Below, piece after piece: positions 33,122 through 41,187 of a stretch of 64,000 nucleotides of DNA (positions within the stretch are counted from its first letter, which is position 1; the number at the start of each line of letters is the position of its first letter). The notes beneath the pieces are model-generated. The model saw only the letters and a program-made list of their open reading frames with translations, did not search any database and was not told where the DNA came from. The stretch lies in NCBI RefSeq assembly GCF_029846175.1, contig NZ_JARWAC010000009.1, positions 248,001-312,000 on the forward strand, in the 5' to 3' direction. The position numbers were made by a program, and so were the translations under genes. Source of the stretch: Sphaerisporangium sp. TRM90804. Lineage in GTDB: Bacteria > Actinomycetota > Actinomycetes > Streptosporangiales > Streptosporangiaceae.

Positions 33122-33537
33122 TCACGGCCGTCCGCGCCCTCCGCGCCGCATCCGGCTCCCGCTCCTCCAACCGCCGGCCTGGTGGCGCGCTCACCCGGCG
33201 CTGAAGGCCCCCTGGAGCGCGGATGGGGCCGCGCTGAACCCGGCCCCGGCCGGAAAACACGCCTCCAAGGCCGGGTTCGCCCGAATACCAGGTCGATGGC
33301 ACAGATCGCCCCCGGCAGCTGGGCTATCCTCGAATACGCCGATGGCACCGGCGCCGTCTCCCTCCGCGGGGAGGCGCCCGGGCGGTCCACCGGCTGCTCG
33401 CGCCGCGAACGGCCCGACCCCGCCCGCCGGGGCGCGGCCGGGCGGGGTCGGGCCTCGTCACCCTCGCTCGCGCGTTAAGGTCGTCGCGGTGACAGGCGCG
33501 CGTGCGAGCGACGAACGACCTACGTGGGAGGGTGCCG
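33122..33537. other. Intergenic region with inverted and direct repeats
   Basis: No gene is visible in 416 bp. AACCCGGCC (33237-33245) and GGCCGGGTT (33269-33277) can form a 9-bp hairpin, perhaps the lipid-kinase terminator. A decayed direct repeat follows: CGAATACCAGGTCGATGGCAC near 33281 and CGAATACGCCGATGGCAC near 33331. GGGAGGG at 33526 serves the next gene. Confidence 0.5.
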
Positions 33538-33948
33538 GTGGATGCCAGGGGGGGCACGTCCTCGCGGTGGCCGATCACCGATGATCTCGGCGCGCTCAGA
33601 GGGCAGGTCCGCGACTTCGCCGTGGAGGCCGGGCTCGACGGCTTCCGCCTGCAAGACCTGGTGCTGGCCGTGAACGAGGCCGCCGCCAACGTCCTCGACC
33701 ACGCGCACGGCGAGGGCCACGTCCTGGCCTGGAGCGACGACGGCCACGTCACGGTCGAGGTGTGCGACATGGTGGGCCGGCTGGTCCCCGCCCACGCCGA
33801 GGCCGGCGACCCCGGCGCGGGCAAGCTCCGCGGCCGGGGCCTGTGGCTCATGGGCCAGCTGTGCGACGAGGTGCGCATCACCCAGAACCCCCGCGGCTCC
33901 TCGGTACGCCTTCGCCAGTCCCTCGCCGAGGACCCCGCCCCCCGATGA
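33538..33948 (+). CDS. RsbW-like ATP-binding serine kinase (anti-sigma type)
   Basis: A 136-aa HATPase_c_2-type protein. The Bergerat N-box is LAVNEAAANVLDHAHGEG, followed by VEVCDMVGRLVP (G1-like) and the G2-like GRGLWLMGQLCDEV. Such small kinases bind ATP and either phosphorylate STAS antagonists or sequester sigma factors. GTG 33538 follows GGGAGGG by 5 bases; other in-frame GTGs upstream have poorer spacing. A STAS protein gene follows about 280 bp downstream on the same strand, an obvious partner. No sigma factor gene is nearby. Confidence 0.87.
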   Translation: MDARGGTSSRWPITDDLGALRGQVRDFAVEAGLDGFRLQDLVLAVNEAAANVLDHAHGEGHVLAWSDDGHVTVEVCDMVGRLVPAHAEAGDPGAGKLRGRGLWLMGQLCDEVRITQNPRGSSVRLRQSLAEDPAPR

Positions 33949-34225
33949 GACCACCACACCCGGCCCCCCGCCTTCGGCCGGTGGGCCGCCCGGCCGGTGC
34001 CCCGCCACGCGCCCCCGCCCGACGACCGGCACGCCCTCGGACGCGAGTCCTTATCGATCTGGTTGATCGGTGGGCAGGCACGATCCGCTCGCATATCGTC
34101 ACCGACGTGAAGCACTCGCCACGGGAACGCCCCCCGGCCCCAGCGGCGACACCCCGCCGCCCGCACCGCCCCTCCCCAGCCACCGGCCGCCGCTGGACCG
34201 GTCCCCGTCTCGTGGAAGGTCAACG
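33949..34225. other. Gap between RsbW-like and STAS genes
   Basis: No gene is visible. Composition falls around 34050-34105 (TCCTTATCGATCTGGTTGATCG…CGCATATCGTCACC), a likely promoter zone for the STAS gene, but no clear hexamers can be paired. GGAAGG precedes the STAS start. Confidence 0.4.
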
Positions 34226-34591
34226 ATGAACTTCACCGTGCACGCCGACGCCCGGCCCGCCGACACCATCCCGGCCGGGGTGCGCGTCCTGGTCCTCACC
34301 GGCGAGCTCGACCACGGGAGCGCTCCACGCCTGCAGCAGGCCCTGGACGAGATGTACACCGACAACTGCCGGCACCTGATCGTCGACGTGACCGGCCTGG
34401 CGTTCTGCGACTCCACGGGCATCAGCGTGTTCCTCGGCGCCCGCCGCACCCTGTCGGTGCGCGACGGCTCGATCGCGCTGGCCGGGCTCAACCCGCGCAT
34501 CGAGCGCATCTTCCGGCTCACCGGCCTGGCCCGCGCCTTCCCCACCTACCCCACCGCCGAGGACGCCCGCGCCGCCATCCCCACCCCCTGA
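34226..34591 (+). CDS. STAS-domain anti-sigma factor antagonist
   Basis: A 121-aa single STAS-domain protein: RVLVLTGELDHGSAPRLQQALDEM, then HLIVDVTGLAFCDSTGISVFLGARR. Ser63 in CDSTG is the position phosphorylated by partner kinases in SpoIIAA/RsbV proteins, so it is likely a switchable antagonist. It lies downstream of the RsbW-like kinase. ATG 34226 has GGAAGG at 34214-34219. The pathway endpoint (which sigma factor) is not encoded here. Confidence 0.9.
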   Translation: MNFTVHADARPADTIPAGVRVLVLTGELDHGSAPRLQQALDEMYTDNCRHLIVDVTGLAFCDSTGISVFLGARRTLSVRDGSIALAGLNPRIERIFRLTGLARAFPTYPTAEDARAAIPTP

Positions 34592-34724
34592 CGTCCCGCC
34601 CACCGCGCGCACCCGCCCGGCCACACCGACGCCCGGCCCGCCCGTCACCACCGAAACCCGCACCCGGCCTGGACCGATCCACCAGTCCCGGCCGGTGTCA
34701 CCGCCCGGAACTTTCACCGCCCCC

Positions 34725-36455
34725 TCACAGGCGGGCCGGCTCTCCCCCGGGGGCGTCGCCGGCGGGCGCGGGCGCCAGCCAGGCGGCGGTGTCGCTCGGC
34801 AGCACGCCTGCCGCCACCGGCCCGCTGGACAGCAGCACCCGCCGGCCCGCCGGCAGCGGGCAAGGGGCGGGCGACAGGTTCACCACACACCGCAGCCCCG
34901 CCCCACGGTCGAACGCCAGCACCCCCTCCGGTGAGTCCACCCAGCACAGCTCCCCGCGCCGGAACTCCGGGCGCGAACGCCGCAGCCGCAGCGCCGACCG
35001 GTACAGGCGCAGCGTCGAATCCGGATCACCGTCCTGCACCGCCACGCTCAACCCCGCCCACTCCGGCGGCTGCGGCAGCCACGGCGCCCCCGCCCCGAAC
35101 CCCAGCGCCGGCCCGCCGGCCGACCACGGCAACGGCACGCGGCACCCGTCACGCCCCCGCAGCACCCCTCCCGAGCGCCGCCACATCGGGTCACGCAGCG
35201 CCTCCTCCGGCAGGTCCTCCACCTCCGCCAGCCCCAGCTCTTCCCCCTGGTAGACGTACACGCTGCCGGGCAAAGCCAGCACCAGCAGCGCCGCCGCCCG
35301 GGCCCGCCGCCGCCCCAGCTCCACGTCCACGCCCCCCTCGGTGCGGCCGTACCGGGTGACGTGCCGGGTCAGGTCGTGGCTGGACAGCACCCACGTGGGC
35401 GTCGCCCGCACCCCCCGCAGCGCCGCCAGGTGCTCCTGGACGCCCCGGCGCAGCTCACCAGCCCGCCACGGGCGCCTGGCCAGGTCGAAGTTGAACGCCG
35501 TGTCCAGCTCGTCGGCCCGCAGGTACCGCGCCAGGCCGCCCGGACGCACCCGCCAGGCCTCGGCGACGAACATCCGCGCCCCGCCCGGGGTCGGCGCGTA
35601 GGAGTCGGCCACCCGCCGCCAGGCCCGGTACACCTCGTGGACCTCCTCGCGGTCCCAGTGCGGATGGTTCGCCAGATCCCGCCCCGCCAGGTCGCGCCCC
35701 CCGCCCTGCTCGCCTTCGATCGGCTTGACCAGCGGCGCGGGCGCCCCGCCGGGCCCGGCCCCCAGGTCGGGCAGCTCGGGATCCTTGGCCAGCCCGTGCG
35801 CCACGTCCACACGGAACCCGTCGACACCCCGGTCGAACCAGAACCGCAGGATCGACTCGAACTCCGCCCGCACCTGCGGATGCGACCAGTTCAGGTCGGG
35901 CTGCTCGGGCGCGAACAGGTGCAGATACCACTCCTCCGGCGCCCCGTCCACGCCCACCAGCCGCGTCCAGGCCGGGCCGCCGAACACCGAGCGCCAGTCG
36001 TTGGGCGGGTCCTCGCCCCCCGGGCCGCGCCCGGGACGGAACCAGTAGCGGGCCCGCTCAGGCGAGCCGGGGCCCGCGTCCCGGGCGGCGGCGAACCACC
36101 GGTGCCGGTCGGAGGTGTGGTTGGGCACGATGTCCAAGATCACCCGCAGGCCGAGGTCGTGCGCCTCGCCGATCAGCGCCTCGGCCTCGGCCAGCGTGCC
36201 GAACAGCGGCGCGATGGCGCGGAAGTCGGCCACGTCGTAACCGCCGTCGGCCATCGGCGAGTCGAACCACGGCGTGATCCACACCGCGTCCACCCCCAGA
36301 CCGGCCAGGTACGGCAGGCGCGACCGGATGCCGGCCAGGTCCCCCACCCCGTCCCCGTCGCCGTCGGCGAAGCTGCGGACGTAGATCTGGTAGATCACCG
36401 CGTCGCGCCACCAGGCCGCCGGGCCGCCCTGGGCGGTGGATCGCTGTCCCGTCAT
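34725..36455 (-). CDS. GH13 alpha-glucosidase / oligo-1,6-glucosidase-type enzyme
   Basis: A 576-aa cytoplasmic glycoside hydrolase family 13 protein. Conserved regions seen: DAVIYQIYVRSFADGDGDGVGDLAGI, ILDIVPNHTSDRH (region I), GFRVDVAHG with nucleophile Asp217 (II), FVAEAW with acid/base Glu299 (III), and SSHDLTRHVTRYG with Asp361 (IV). The last motif is usually NHD; here it is SHD. ATG 36455 has AGGAGGGG upstream. It probably hydrolyses maltose or isomalto-oligosaccharides. The SDR gene lies upstream on the same strand (143-bp gap), and a LacI regulator is next, so the three may be one sugar-responsive unit. Confidence 0.93.
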   Translation of the reverse strand: MTGQRSTAQGGPAAWWRDAVIYQIYVRSFADGDGDGVGDLAGIRSRLPYLAGLGVDAVWITPWFDSPMADGGYDVADFRAIAPLFGTLAEAEALIGEAHDLGLRVILDIVPNHTSDRHRWFAAARDAGPGSPERARYWFRPGRGPGGEDPPNDWRSVFGGPAWTRLVGVDGAPEEWYLHLFAPEQPDLNWSHPQVRAEFESILRFWFDRGVDGFRVDVAHGLAKDPELPDLGAGPGGAPAPLVKPIEGEQGGGRDLAGRDLANHPHWDREEVHEVYRAWRRVADSYAPTPGGARMFVAEAWRVRPGGLARYLRADELDTAFNFDLARRPWRAGELRRGVQEHLAALRGVRATPTWVLSSHDLTRHVTRYGRTEGGVDVELGRRRARAAALLVLALPGSVYVYQGEELGLAEVEDLPEEALRDPMWRRSGGVLRGRDGCRVPLPWSAGGPALGFGAGAPWLPQPPEWAGLSVAVQDGDPDSTLRLYRSALRLRRSRPEFRRGELCWVDSPEGVLAFDRGAGLRCVVNLSPAPCPLPAGRRVLLSSGPVAAGVLPSDTAAWLAPAPAGDAPGGEPARL

Positions 36456-36597
36456 GCCCCTCCTGTCACCGTGCCGCCGCGGAAGTAACCTCCGAGCCGC
36501 CCTGCGTCCGGTTCCGGGCGGCATCGGCCCCCCGCGCCGGGCTCGGGAGCCGGGTTCAGCGCAGGCGCCGGACCGCCGGCGCGCCCCGGGCGCCGGA

Positions 36598-37383
36598 TCA
36601 GCGCTCCTCCCCGGGCGCGGCTGCCGACTCCGGGTCCAGCGCCAGCACCGAGCGGCCCCCGTCCACCGGCACGGTGGCGCCGGTGACGAAGCTCGCCTCC
36701 GCCGACAGCAGGTGGACGATCACCGCCGCCACCTCCGCGGCCCGCGCCACCCGGCCCAGCGGGTGGGCTTGCCGCATCCGCCGTTCCACCCGCGCGGCCG
36801 CGCCGGCCTCCAGCCCGGCCACGAACCCCCGGTAGCGCTCGGTGTCCACCGAGCCGGGCGCCACCGCGTTGGCGCGGATGCCCCGCGGCCCGTACTCCAC
36901 CGCCAGCGCCCGGGTCAGCCCCTCGACCGCGGCCTTCGCCGTCACGTACGGCAGGCACCCGGCCACCGCCCGCCGCGCCTGGTGGGACGACACGTTGACG
37001 ATCGCCCCGCCCGTCCCGGCCGAAAGGAAACGGCGCACCGCGGCCGCCGAGCCGACGATCGCGGCGTCCAGGTTGGCCGCGACCAGGTCGAGCACCGCGC
37101 GGGCCGGCGCGGTGTGCACCGAGGCGTCCCCGAACACCGCCGCGTTGTTCACCCAACCGGTGAACACGCCCAGCTCCCCGGCCCGCGCGGCGGCCCGCTC
37201 CGCCACCGCCTCGTCGGCGGCGTCCCCGGCGACCACCGCCACGCGCCCGCCGGCGGTACCCAGCTCCGCCCACGGCACGGGGCCGGCCTCCAGGACCACC
37301 ACCGCGCCGCCGTCGCCCAGCAGCCGCTCGGCCACCGCCCGGCCGATGCCCCGGCCCCCGCCGGTCACCACGTACGAACGCAT
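36598..37383 (-). CDS. Short-chain dehydrogenase/reductase (SDR)
   Basis: A 261-aa classical SDR. The Rossmann motif is VVTGGGRGIGRAVAERLL (GGGRGIG at 8-14), NNAA lies at 79-82, and the catalytic triad is Ser133, Tyr146 and Lys150 (PYVTAK). FVTGATVPVDGGRSVL closes the fold. ATG 37383 has GGGAGG about 9 bases upstream; a GTG seven codons earlier is less likely. It is divergent from a LacI-family gene and shares an operator-like palindrome with it. Substrate unknown; proximity to the GH13 gene hints at a sugar or polyol but this is inference. Confidence 0.9.
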   Translation of the reverse strand: MRSYVVTGGGRGIGRAVAERLLGDGGAVVVLEAGPVPWAELGTAGGRVAVVAGDAADEAVAERAAARAGELGVFTGWVNNAAVFGDASVHTAPARAVLDLVAANLDAAIVGSAAAVRRFLSAGTGGAIVNVSSHQARRAVAGCLPYVTAKAAVEGLTRALAVEYGPRGIRANAVAPGSVDTERYRGFVAGLEAGAAARVERRMRQAHPLGRVARAAEVAAVIVHLLSAEASFVTGATVPVDGGRSVLALDPESAAAPGEER

Positions 37384-37471
37384 CCCCAGCACCTCCCGTC
37401 CCACCGGTGCGGCCGCCCGCCGCCCACGCCGCCATCAGACGCGATCGCCCGCAGCCGCGTCAAACACTTCT

Positions 37472-37487
37472 ATCGAAGCACTTCGAT
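37472..37487. promoter_or_regulatory. LacI-family operator
   Basis: ATCGAAG-CA-CTTCGAT is a perfect 7-bp inverted repeat in the 169-bp divergent region between the SDR and LacI genes. LacI-family dimers bind palindromes of this size. It probably controls the SDR (and perhaps GH13) genes and the regulator itself. Confidence 0.65.
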
Positions 37488-37552
37488 GATCGGCGGGCCC
37501 TGTATCATCCGATGAAAGCGCACACCGGCCCCCGACCCGGAGGGAAACACCC

Positions 37553-38560
37553 GTGCCGACGCCGACGAGCCCGGCCACCATCTACGACGTCGCCACCCGA
37601 GCCGGCGTCAGCATCTCCACGGTCTCGCTCGCCCTCAACACCCCCGCCCGGGTCAGCCCCCAGACCCGCGACAAGGTCATGAACGCCGTCGACGCCCTCG
37701 GCTTCGTCCCCAAACCCGACGCCGTCGCCCGCGCCCGGCGCGGCGTCGGCAGGATCGGCGTCCTGGCCCCCCACACCTCCCACCCCACCGTGGCCCGCCG
37801 CCTCAACGGCGTCCTGCGCGCCGCCGACCGGCGCCCCCTGGAGATCGTCCTGTACGACCAGCCGTCGGCCGCGGCCGCCGCCTCACCACTGCTGGCCAGC
37901 CTGCCGGTCACCGGGCGGCTCGACGGGCTCATCGTCGTCAGCCTGCCCCTGGACCACACCGTCGCCGCCCGCCTCACCACCCTGCGACTGCCCACCGTGC
38001 TGTGCGACGTCCGCCACCCCGGCTTCGACACCGTCCACACCGACGACACCGCCGGAGGCCGACTCGCCGCCGAGCACCTCCTGGAGCGCGGCCACCGCCG
38101 CTTCGGCTTCCTCGGCCACGCCAATAGATCCGACCTCTACCGGTCGCCGTCCCAGCGCCGCCTGGACGGCTACCAAGCAGCCCTCACCCAAGCCGGCCAC
38201 ACCCTGCGCCCCGACCACATCCGCACCGCCGGCCACGGCGCCCCCTCCCCCGCCGTCGCCGCCACCCGGCTGCTCGCCGCCCCCGACCGGCCCGCCGCCG
38301 TCTTCGCCGCCGACGACACCCTGGCCGCCGCCCTGCTGCGCGCCGCCCAGCACCTGCGCCTGGACGTCCCCGGCGACCTGGCCGTCATCGGCTACGACGA
38401 CGGCGACCTGGCCCAGGCCCTGGACCTCAGCACCATCCGCCAGCCCCTGGAGGAGACCGGCCGCACCGCCATGGAACAGCTCGTCCAACGCCTGGAGGCC
38501 CCCGGCCCGCCCCGCGACGTCACCCTCACCGTCGAGCTGATCATCCGCGGCACCACCTGA
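37553..38560 (+). CDS. LacI-family transcriptional regulator
   Basis: A 335-aa repressor: N-terminal LacI helix-turn-helix and hinge (TIYDVATRAGVSISTVSLALNTPARVSPQTRDKVMNAVDALGFVP) and a periplasmic-binding-protein-like sensor (GRIGVLAPHTSHP…, DGLIVVSLPL, RFGFLGHA, AVFAADDTLAAALLRAA, VIGYDDGDLAQALDLSTIRQP). GTG 37553 follows GGAGGG. Divergent from the SDR gene, with a perfect palindrome between them. The GH13 enzyme downstream of the SDR suggests an alpha-glucoside effector. Confidence 0.92.
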   Translation: MPTPTSPATIYDVATRAGVSISTVSLALNTPARVSPQTRDKVMNAVDALGFVPKPDAVARARRGVGRIGVLAPHTSHPTVARRLNGVLRAADRRPLEIVLYDQPSAAAAASPLLASLPVTGRLDGLIVVSLPLDHTVAARLTTLRLPTVLCDVRHPGFDTVHTDDTAGGRLAAEHLLERGHRRFGFLGHANRSDLYRSPSQRRLDGYQAALTQAGHTLRPDHIRTAGHGAPSPAVAATRLLAAPDRPAAVFAADDTLAAALLRAAQHLRLDVPGDLAVIGYDDGDLAQALDLSTIRQPLEETGRTAMEQLVQRLEAPGPPRDVTLTVELIIRGTT

Positions 38561-38576
38561 CCCCCGCCGCGACCGC

Positions 38577-39473
38577 TCACCCGGCCAGCGCACGGCGCAG
38601 AACCGCGCCCAGCTCGGCGGCCTGCCGCTGGGACACCTCGGCCGACAAGATCGCCTGCGACCCGTGGAACGTACCCGGCCACTGGTGCAACTCGACCGAG
38701 ACCCCCGCCCGCAACAGGCGCAGCGCGTACTCGACGCCCTCATCACGCAGCGGGTCGAACTCCGCCGTGGCGACGTAGGCGGGCGGCAGGCCGGACAGGT
38801 CCGCCGCCCGGGCCGGCGCCGCGTACGGCGTGGCGGGCGCCGAGCCGAGATAAGCCCGCCAGAGCACCGCCAGATTGCCCGCGTCCAGCCGGGGAGTCGC
38901 GGTGAAGTTCCGCGCCGACCACGTCTGCCGCCGATCATCGAGCATGGGCTGGTTGAGCAGCTGACACCGGATCGCCGGCCCCCGCTCATCACGAGCCCGC
39001 AACGCCATGGCGGCCGCCAGACCCCCGCCCGCGCTCATGCCGCCGACCGCGATGAGCCCCGGGTCGGCGCCGACCTCCGCGGCGTTCCCCGCCAGCCACA
39101 CCAGCACGGCGTAAGCGTCCTCCAAAGCGGCCGGGAACGGGTGCTCGGGAGCCAGCCGGAAACCCACCGAGACCACCACCGCTCCCGACGCCTCGGCCAG
39201 CCGGACCGCCGAGGAATGCTCGGTCTCCAGATCACCCACCACGTAACCGCCACCGTGCAGCCAGACGACGGCACCCCGCGCCCCCCGCGGCCGGTAGATC
39301 CGCACCGGCACCTCCGGCGACGCCGGCACCCTGCGGTCGATCACCCCCATCCCCGAGGTGTCCGGCGCCGGGAACGACGCGACCAGCTTGGCGATGTTCT
39401 CCCGCTCGGTGACCAGGTCCTCATAGTCGGGCCGCGGGATCAGCGGAACGAAAGCGTCGAGTTCAGGATCCAT
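38577..39473 (-). CDS. HSL-family (group IV) esterase/lipase
   Basis: A 298-aa alpha/beta hydrolase of the hormone-sensitive lipase family: HGGGY at 73-77 forms the oxyanion hole, nucleophile Ser147 in GGMSAGGGL, Asp240 in AEFDPLRDEG and His270 in GTFHGSQ. ATG 39473 is chosen because GGGAGG lies 9 bases upstream; the ATG three codons earlier directly abuts that site. No signal peptide, so it is cytoplasmic and acts on short-chain acyl esters. It is divergent from a PucR-like regulator gene. Confidence 0.92.
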   Translation of the reverse strand: MDPELDAFVPLIPRPDYEDLVTERENIAKLVASFPAPDTSGMGVIDRRVPASPEVPVRIYRPRGARGAVVWLHGGGYVVGDLETEHSSAVRLAEASGAVVVSVGFRLAPEHPFPAALEDAYAVLVWLAGNAAEVGADPGLIAVGGMSAGGGLAAAMALRARDERGPAIRCQLLNQPMLDDRRQTWSARNFTATPRLDAGNLAVLWRAYLGSAPATPYAAPARAADLSGLPPAYVATAEFDPLRDEGVEYALRLLRAGVSVELHQWPGTFHGSQAILSAEVSQRQAAELGAVLRRALAG

Positions 39474-39567
39474 GCCGGCCATCCTCCCGGCCGCACCCCC
39501 GCGGACCCACCGCCAACCGTCGGACATCCCACCCCGAACCCGCACCGACCGGCGCGCCGATCACGCC

Positions 39568-39579
39568 TATCCTCCTGCC
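39568..39579 (+). promoter_or_regulatory. -10 of a leaderless promoter for the PucR-like gene
   Basis: TATCCT (39568-39573) is followed by six bases and ATG 39580; no Shine-Dalgarno sequence is present. The spacing fits a leaderless transcript. Confidence 0.45.
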
Positions 39580-40614
39580 ATGGAGGCACTCGCCGTACGA
39601 CTGTCCCACCTGGACTCCCAAGTCGAAGGCGCGATCCGCGTCGTGATGTTCTACGACACGCTGATGCGCCGGAGAGTGGACCTCCCCGCACTCGCCCGCG
39701 CCTCCGCGGGCCTGGCCGAATGCGTGGCCGGCATCCGGCTCCACGCCACGGAACGGCCGACCCGGGTCGCGCCCGACGGCAGGCCGGCCACCACCCAGCC
39801 GGCACCCGCCTCCAGCACGGCGCCCATCACACTGGACGAGGAGGAGATCGGCACGGTGTGGCTGGAACGCCCCGGCCCGCCCAACCCCCTCGACGAAGTA
39901 CTGCTGGACCGGCTCGCCATCGCCGCCGCCGCGGTCGTCGAACGATACGGCCCCGCCCGCACCACCATGGCCGACCCCGCCCTCGTCGAACTGGCGGTCG
40001 GCCCCGACACCGACGAGGCGGCCAGAGCCCGGGCGCTGCGCCTCCTGGGCTTCGCCGCCGGCTCACGGATCCACGTCGTCGCCCTACACTCCCCCCTCCC
40101 ACTCGACCAGATCGGCGCCCTGGTCTGCCCGGCCCGCCCGGTGAAGGCCGCACCACTGGCCGACGTCGGCGTCATCCTCGCCACCACCCTCGACCCCGCA
40201 CGATTCCCGGCCGGTACCCGCGCGGGCATCGGCGCCGCCGACAGCCCCGGCCGATCCTGGCGCCAAGCCCGCACCGCACTGCGCTTCACCACCCCGGCCC
40301 GGCCGATCGTCCGCCACGACGACCTGGGCGCGCTGGCGCTCCTGGCCGAGATACCCCGGGCCGCCACCCGCGACAACGCCGACGTGACCGCGATCGCCCA
40401 CCTGGCCGCCACCCCCGAAGACCTGCGGACCCTGGACGCCTACTGCGCCACCGGCTCCCTGCGCCGTGCCGCCGACCTCCTCCACCTGCACCACAGCAGC
40501 GTCGCCCGCCGCGTCGAACAACTCGGCAAGACCCTGGGCATCGACCTCACCGACCCCACCGGACTGACCCGGGCCCGCATCGCCCTGACCGCATGGCGGC
40601 TACTGGACGACTGA
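39580..40614 (+). CDS. PucR/CdaR-type regulator with C-terminal HTH
   Basis: A 344-aa protein whose C terminus (TLDAYCATGSLRRAADLLHLHHSSVARRVEQLGKTLGIDL) is the PucR-type helix-turn-helix (HTH_30), recognised from the 'A…LxxHxxTVxxRLxR' pattern. The N-terminal 270 residues contain a GAF-like or sensory region (VRLSHLDSQVEGAIRVVMFYDTLM, IAAAAVVERYG) and a middle domain that replaces the usual degenerate GGDEF fold. Probably regulates the divergent esterase in response to a small molecule. Identification of the N-terminal domain is uncertain. Confidence 0.75.
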   Translation: MEALAVRLSHLDSQVEGAIRVVMFYDTLMRRRVDLPALARASAGLAECVAGIRLHATERPTRVAPDGRPATTQPAPASSTAPITLDEEEIGTVWLERPGPPNPLDEVLLDRLAIAAAAVVERYGPARTTMADPALVELAVGPDTDEAARARALRLLGFAAGSRIHVVALHSPLPLDQIGALVCPARPVKAAPLADVGVILATTLDPARFPAGTRAGIGAADSPGRSWRQARTALRFTTPARPIVRHDDLGALALLAEIPRAATRDNADVTAIAHLAATPEDLRTLDAYCATGSLRRAADLLHLHHSSVARRVEQLGKTLGIDLTDPTGLTRARIALTAWRLLDD

Positions 40615-40683
40615 GGCGAAACCACAGCCGCGGCCCGAACCGGCAACGGCACCCACGACGCGGCACCGCCCGCCGACCACCGC

Positions 40684-40705
40684 GTACCCACAAATTTGTG
40701 GGTAC
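40684..40705. terminator. Perfect 22-bp palindrome between convergent genes
   Basis: GTACCCACAAA followed directly by its complement TTTGTGGGTAC. It lies between the ends of the convergent PucR-like and HxlR genes, so a bidirectional terminator hairpin (GTACCCAC stem with an A/T-rich loop) is the simplest reading. The absence of a spacer also fits a high-affinity protein site. Confidence 0.55.
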
Positions 40706-40793
40706 TTGCCGCCCGGCCCCGGACGCCCCGAAGCTTGATCCCGGACGGCCACCCGGACCGCCCCGCAGAACAGACCAGAAGGCCGCGAACACG

Positions 40794-41144
40794 TCAGGAC
40801 ACCTGCCGGCCCTCCGCCAGCCGCTCCAGGCGGCGATGCCCCCACTCCGAAACAGGCCCCAGCGCCTCCGACAGCTCACGCCCGAACGGCGTCAAGGAGT
40901 ACTCCGTCCTCAACGGGCGCCCCTCGTACACCTCCCGGTGCACCAGACCGTCACCCTCCATCTCCCGGAGCGTCTGAGTCAGCACCTTCTCGGCCAGACC
41001 CGGCGACAGCCGCCGCAACTCCCCCGGGCGCCGCGGCCCCGACTCCAGCAGCCACAGCAGAACCGTCTTCCACTTGCCGTCGATCACCGCGATCGCCGCC
41101 GTCACCCCGCACACGTCCTCGTCCCGAGCACGACTGCGCGTCAT
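40794..41144 (-). CDS. HxlR-family winged-helix regulator
   Basis: A 116-aa protein: DVCGVTAAIAVIDGKWKTVLLWLLESGPRRPGELRRLSPGLAEKVLTQTLREMEGDGLVHREVYEGRPLRTEYSLTPFGREL is a full HxlR/MarR-like winged-helix domain, with the conserved Cys near the N terminus used for redox or electrophile sensing in family members. ATG 41144 is chosen by alignment; the ribosome binding site (GGGATGGGA) is mediocre. It is divergent from an imine reductase gene (43-bp gap), which it probably controls. Confidence 0.9.
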   Translation of the reverse strand: MTRSRARDEDVCGVTAAIAVIDGKWKTVLLWLLESGPRRPGELRRLSPGLAEKVLTQTLREMEGDGLVHREVYEGRPLRTEYSLTPFGRELSEALGPVSEWGHRRLERLAEGRQVS

Positions 41145-41187
41145 CGTCGTCCCATCCCCTTCACCGATCCGAACAAGGAGCCCCCAC

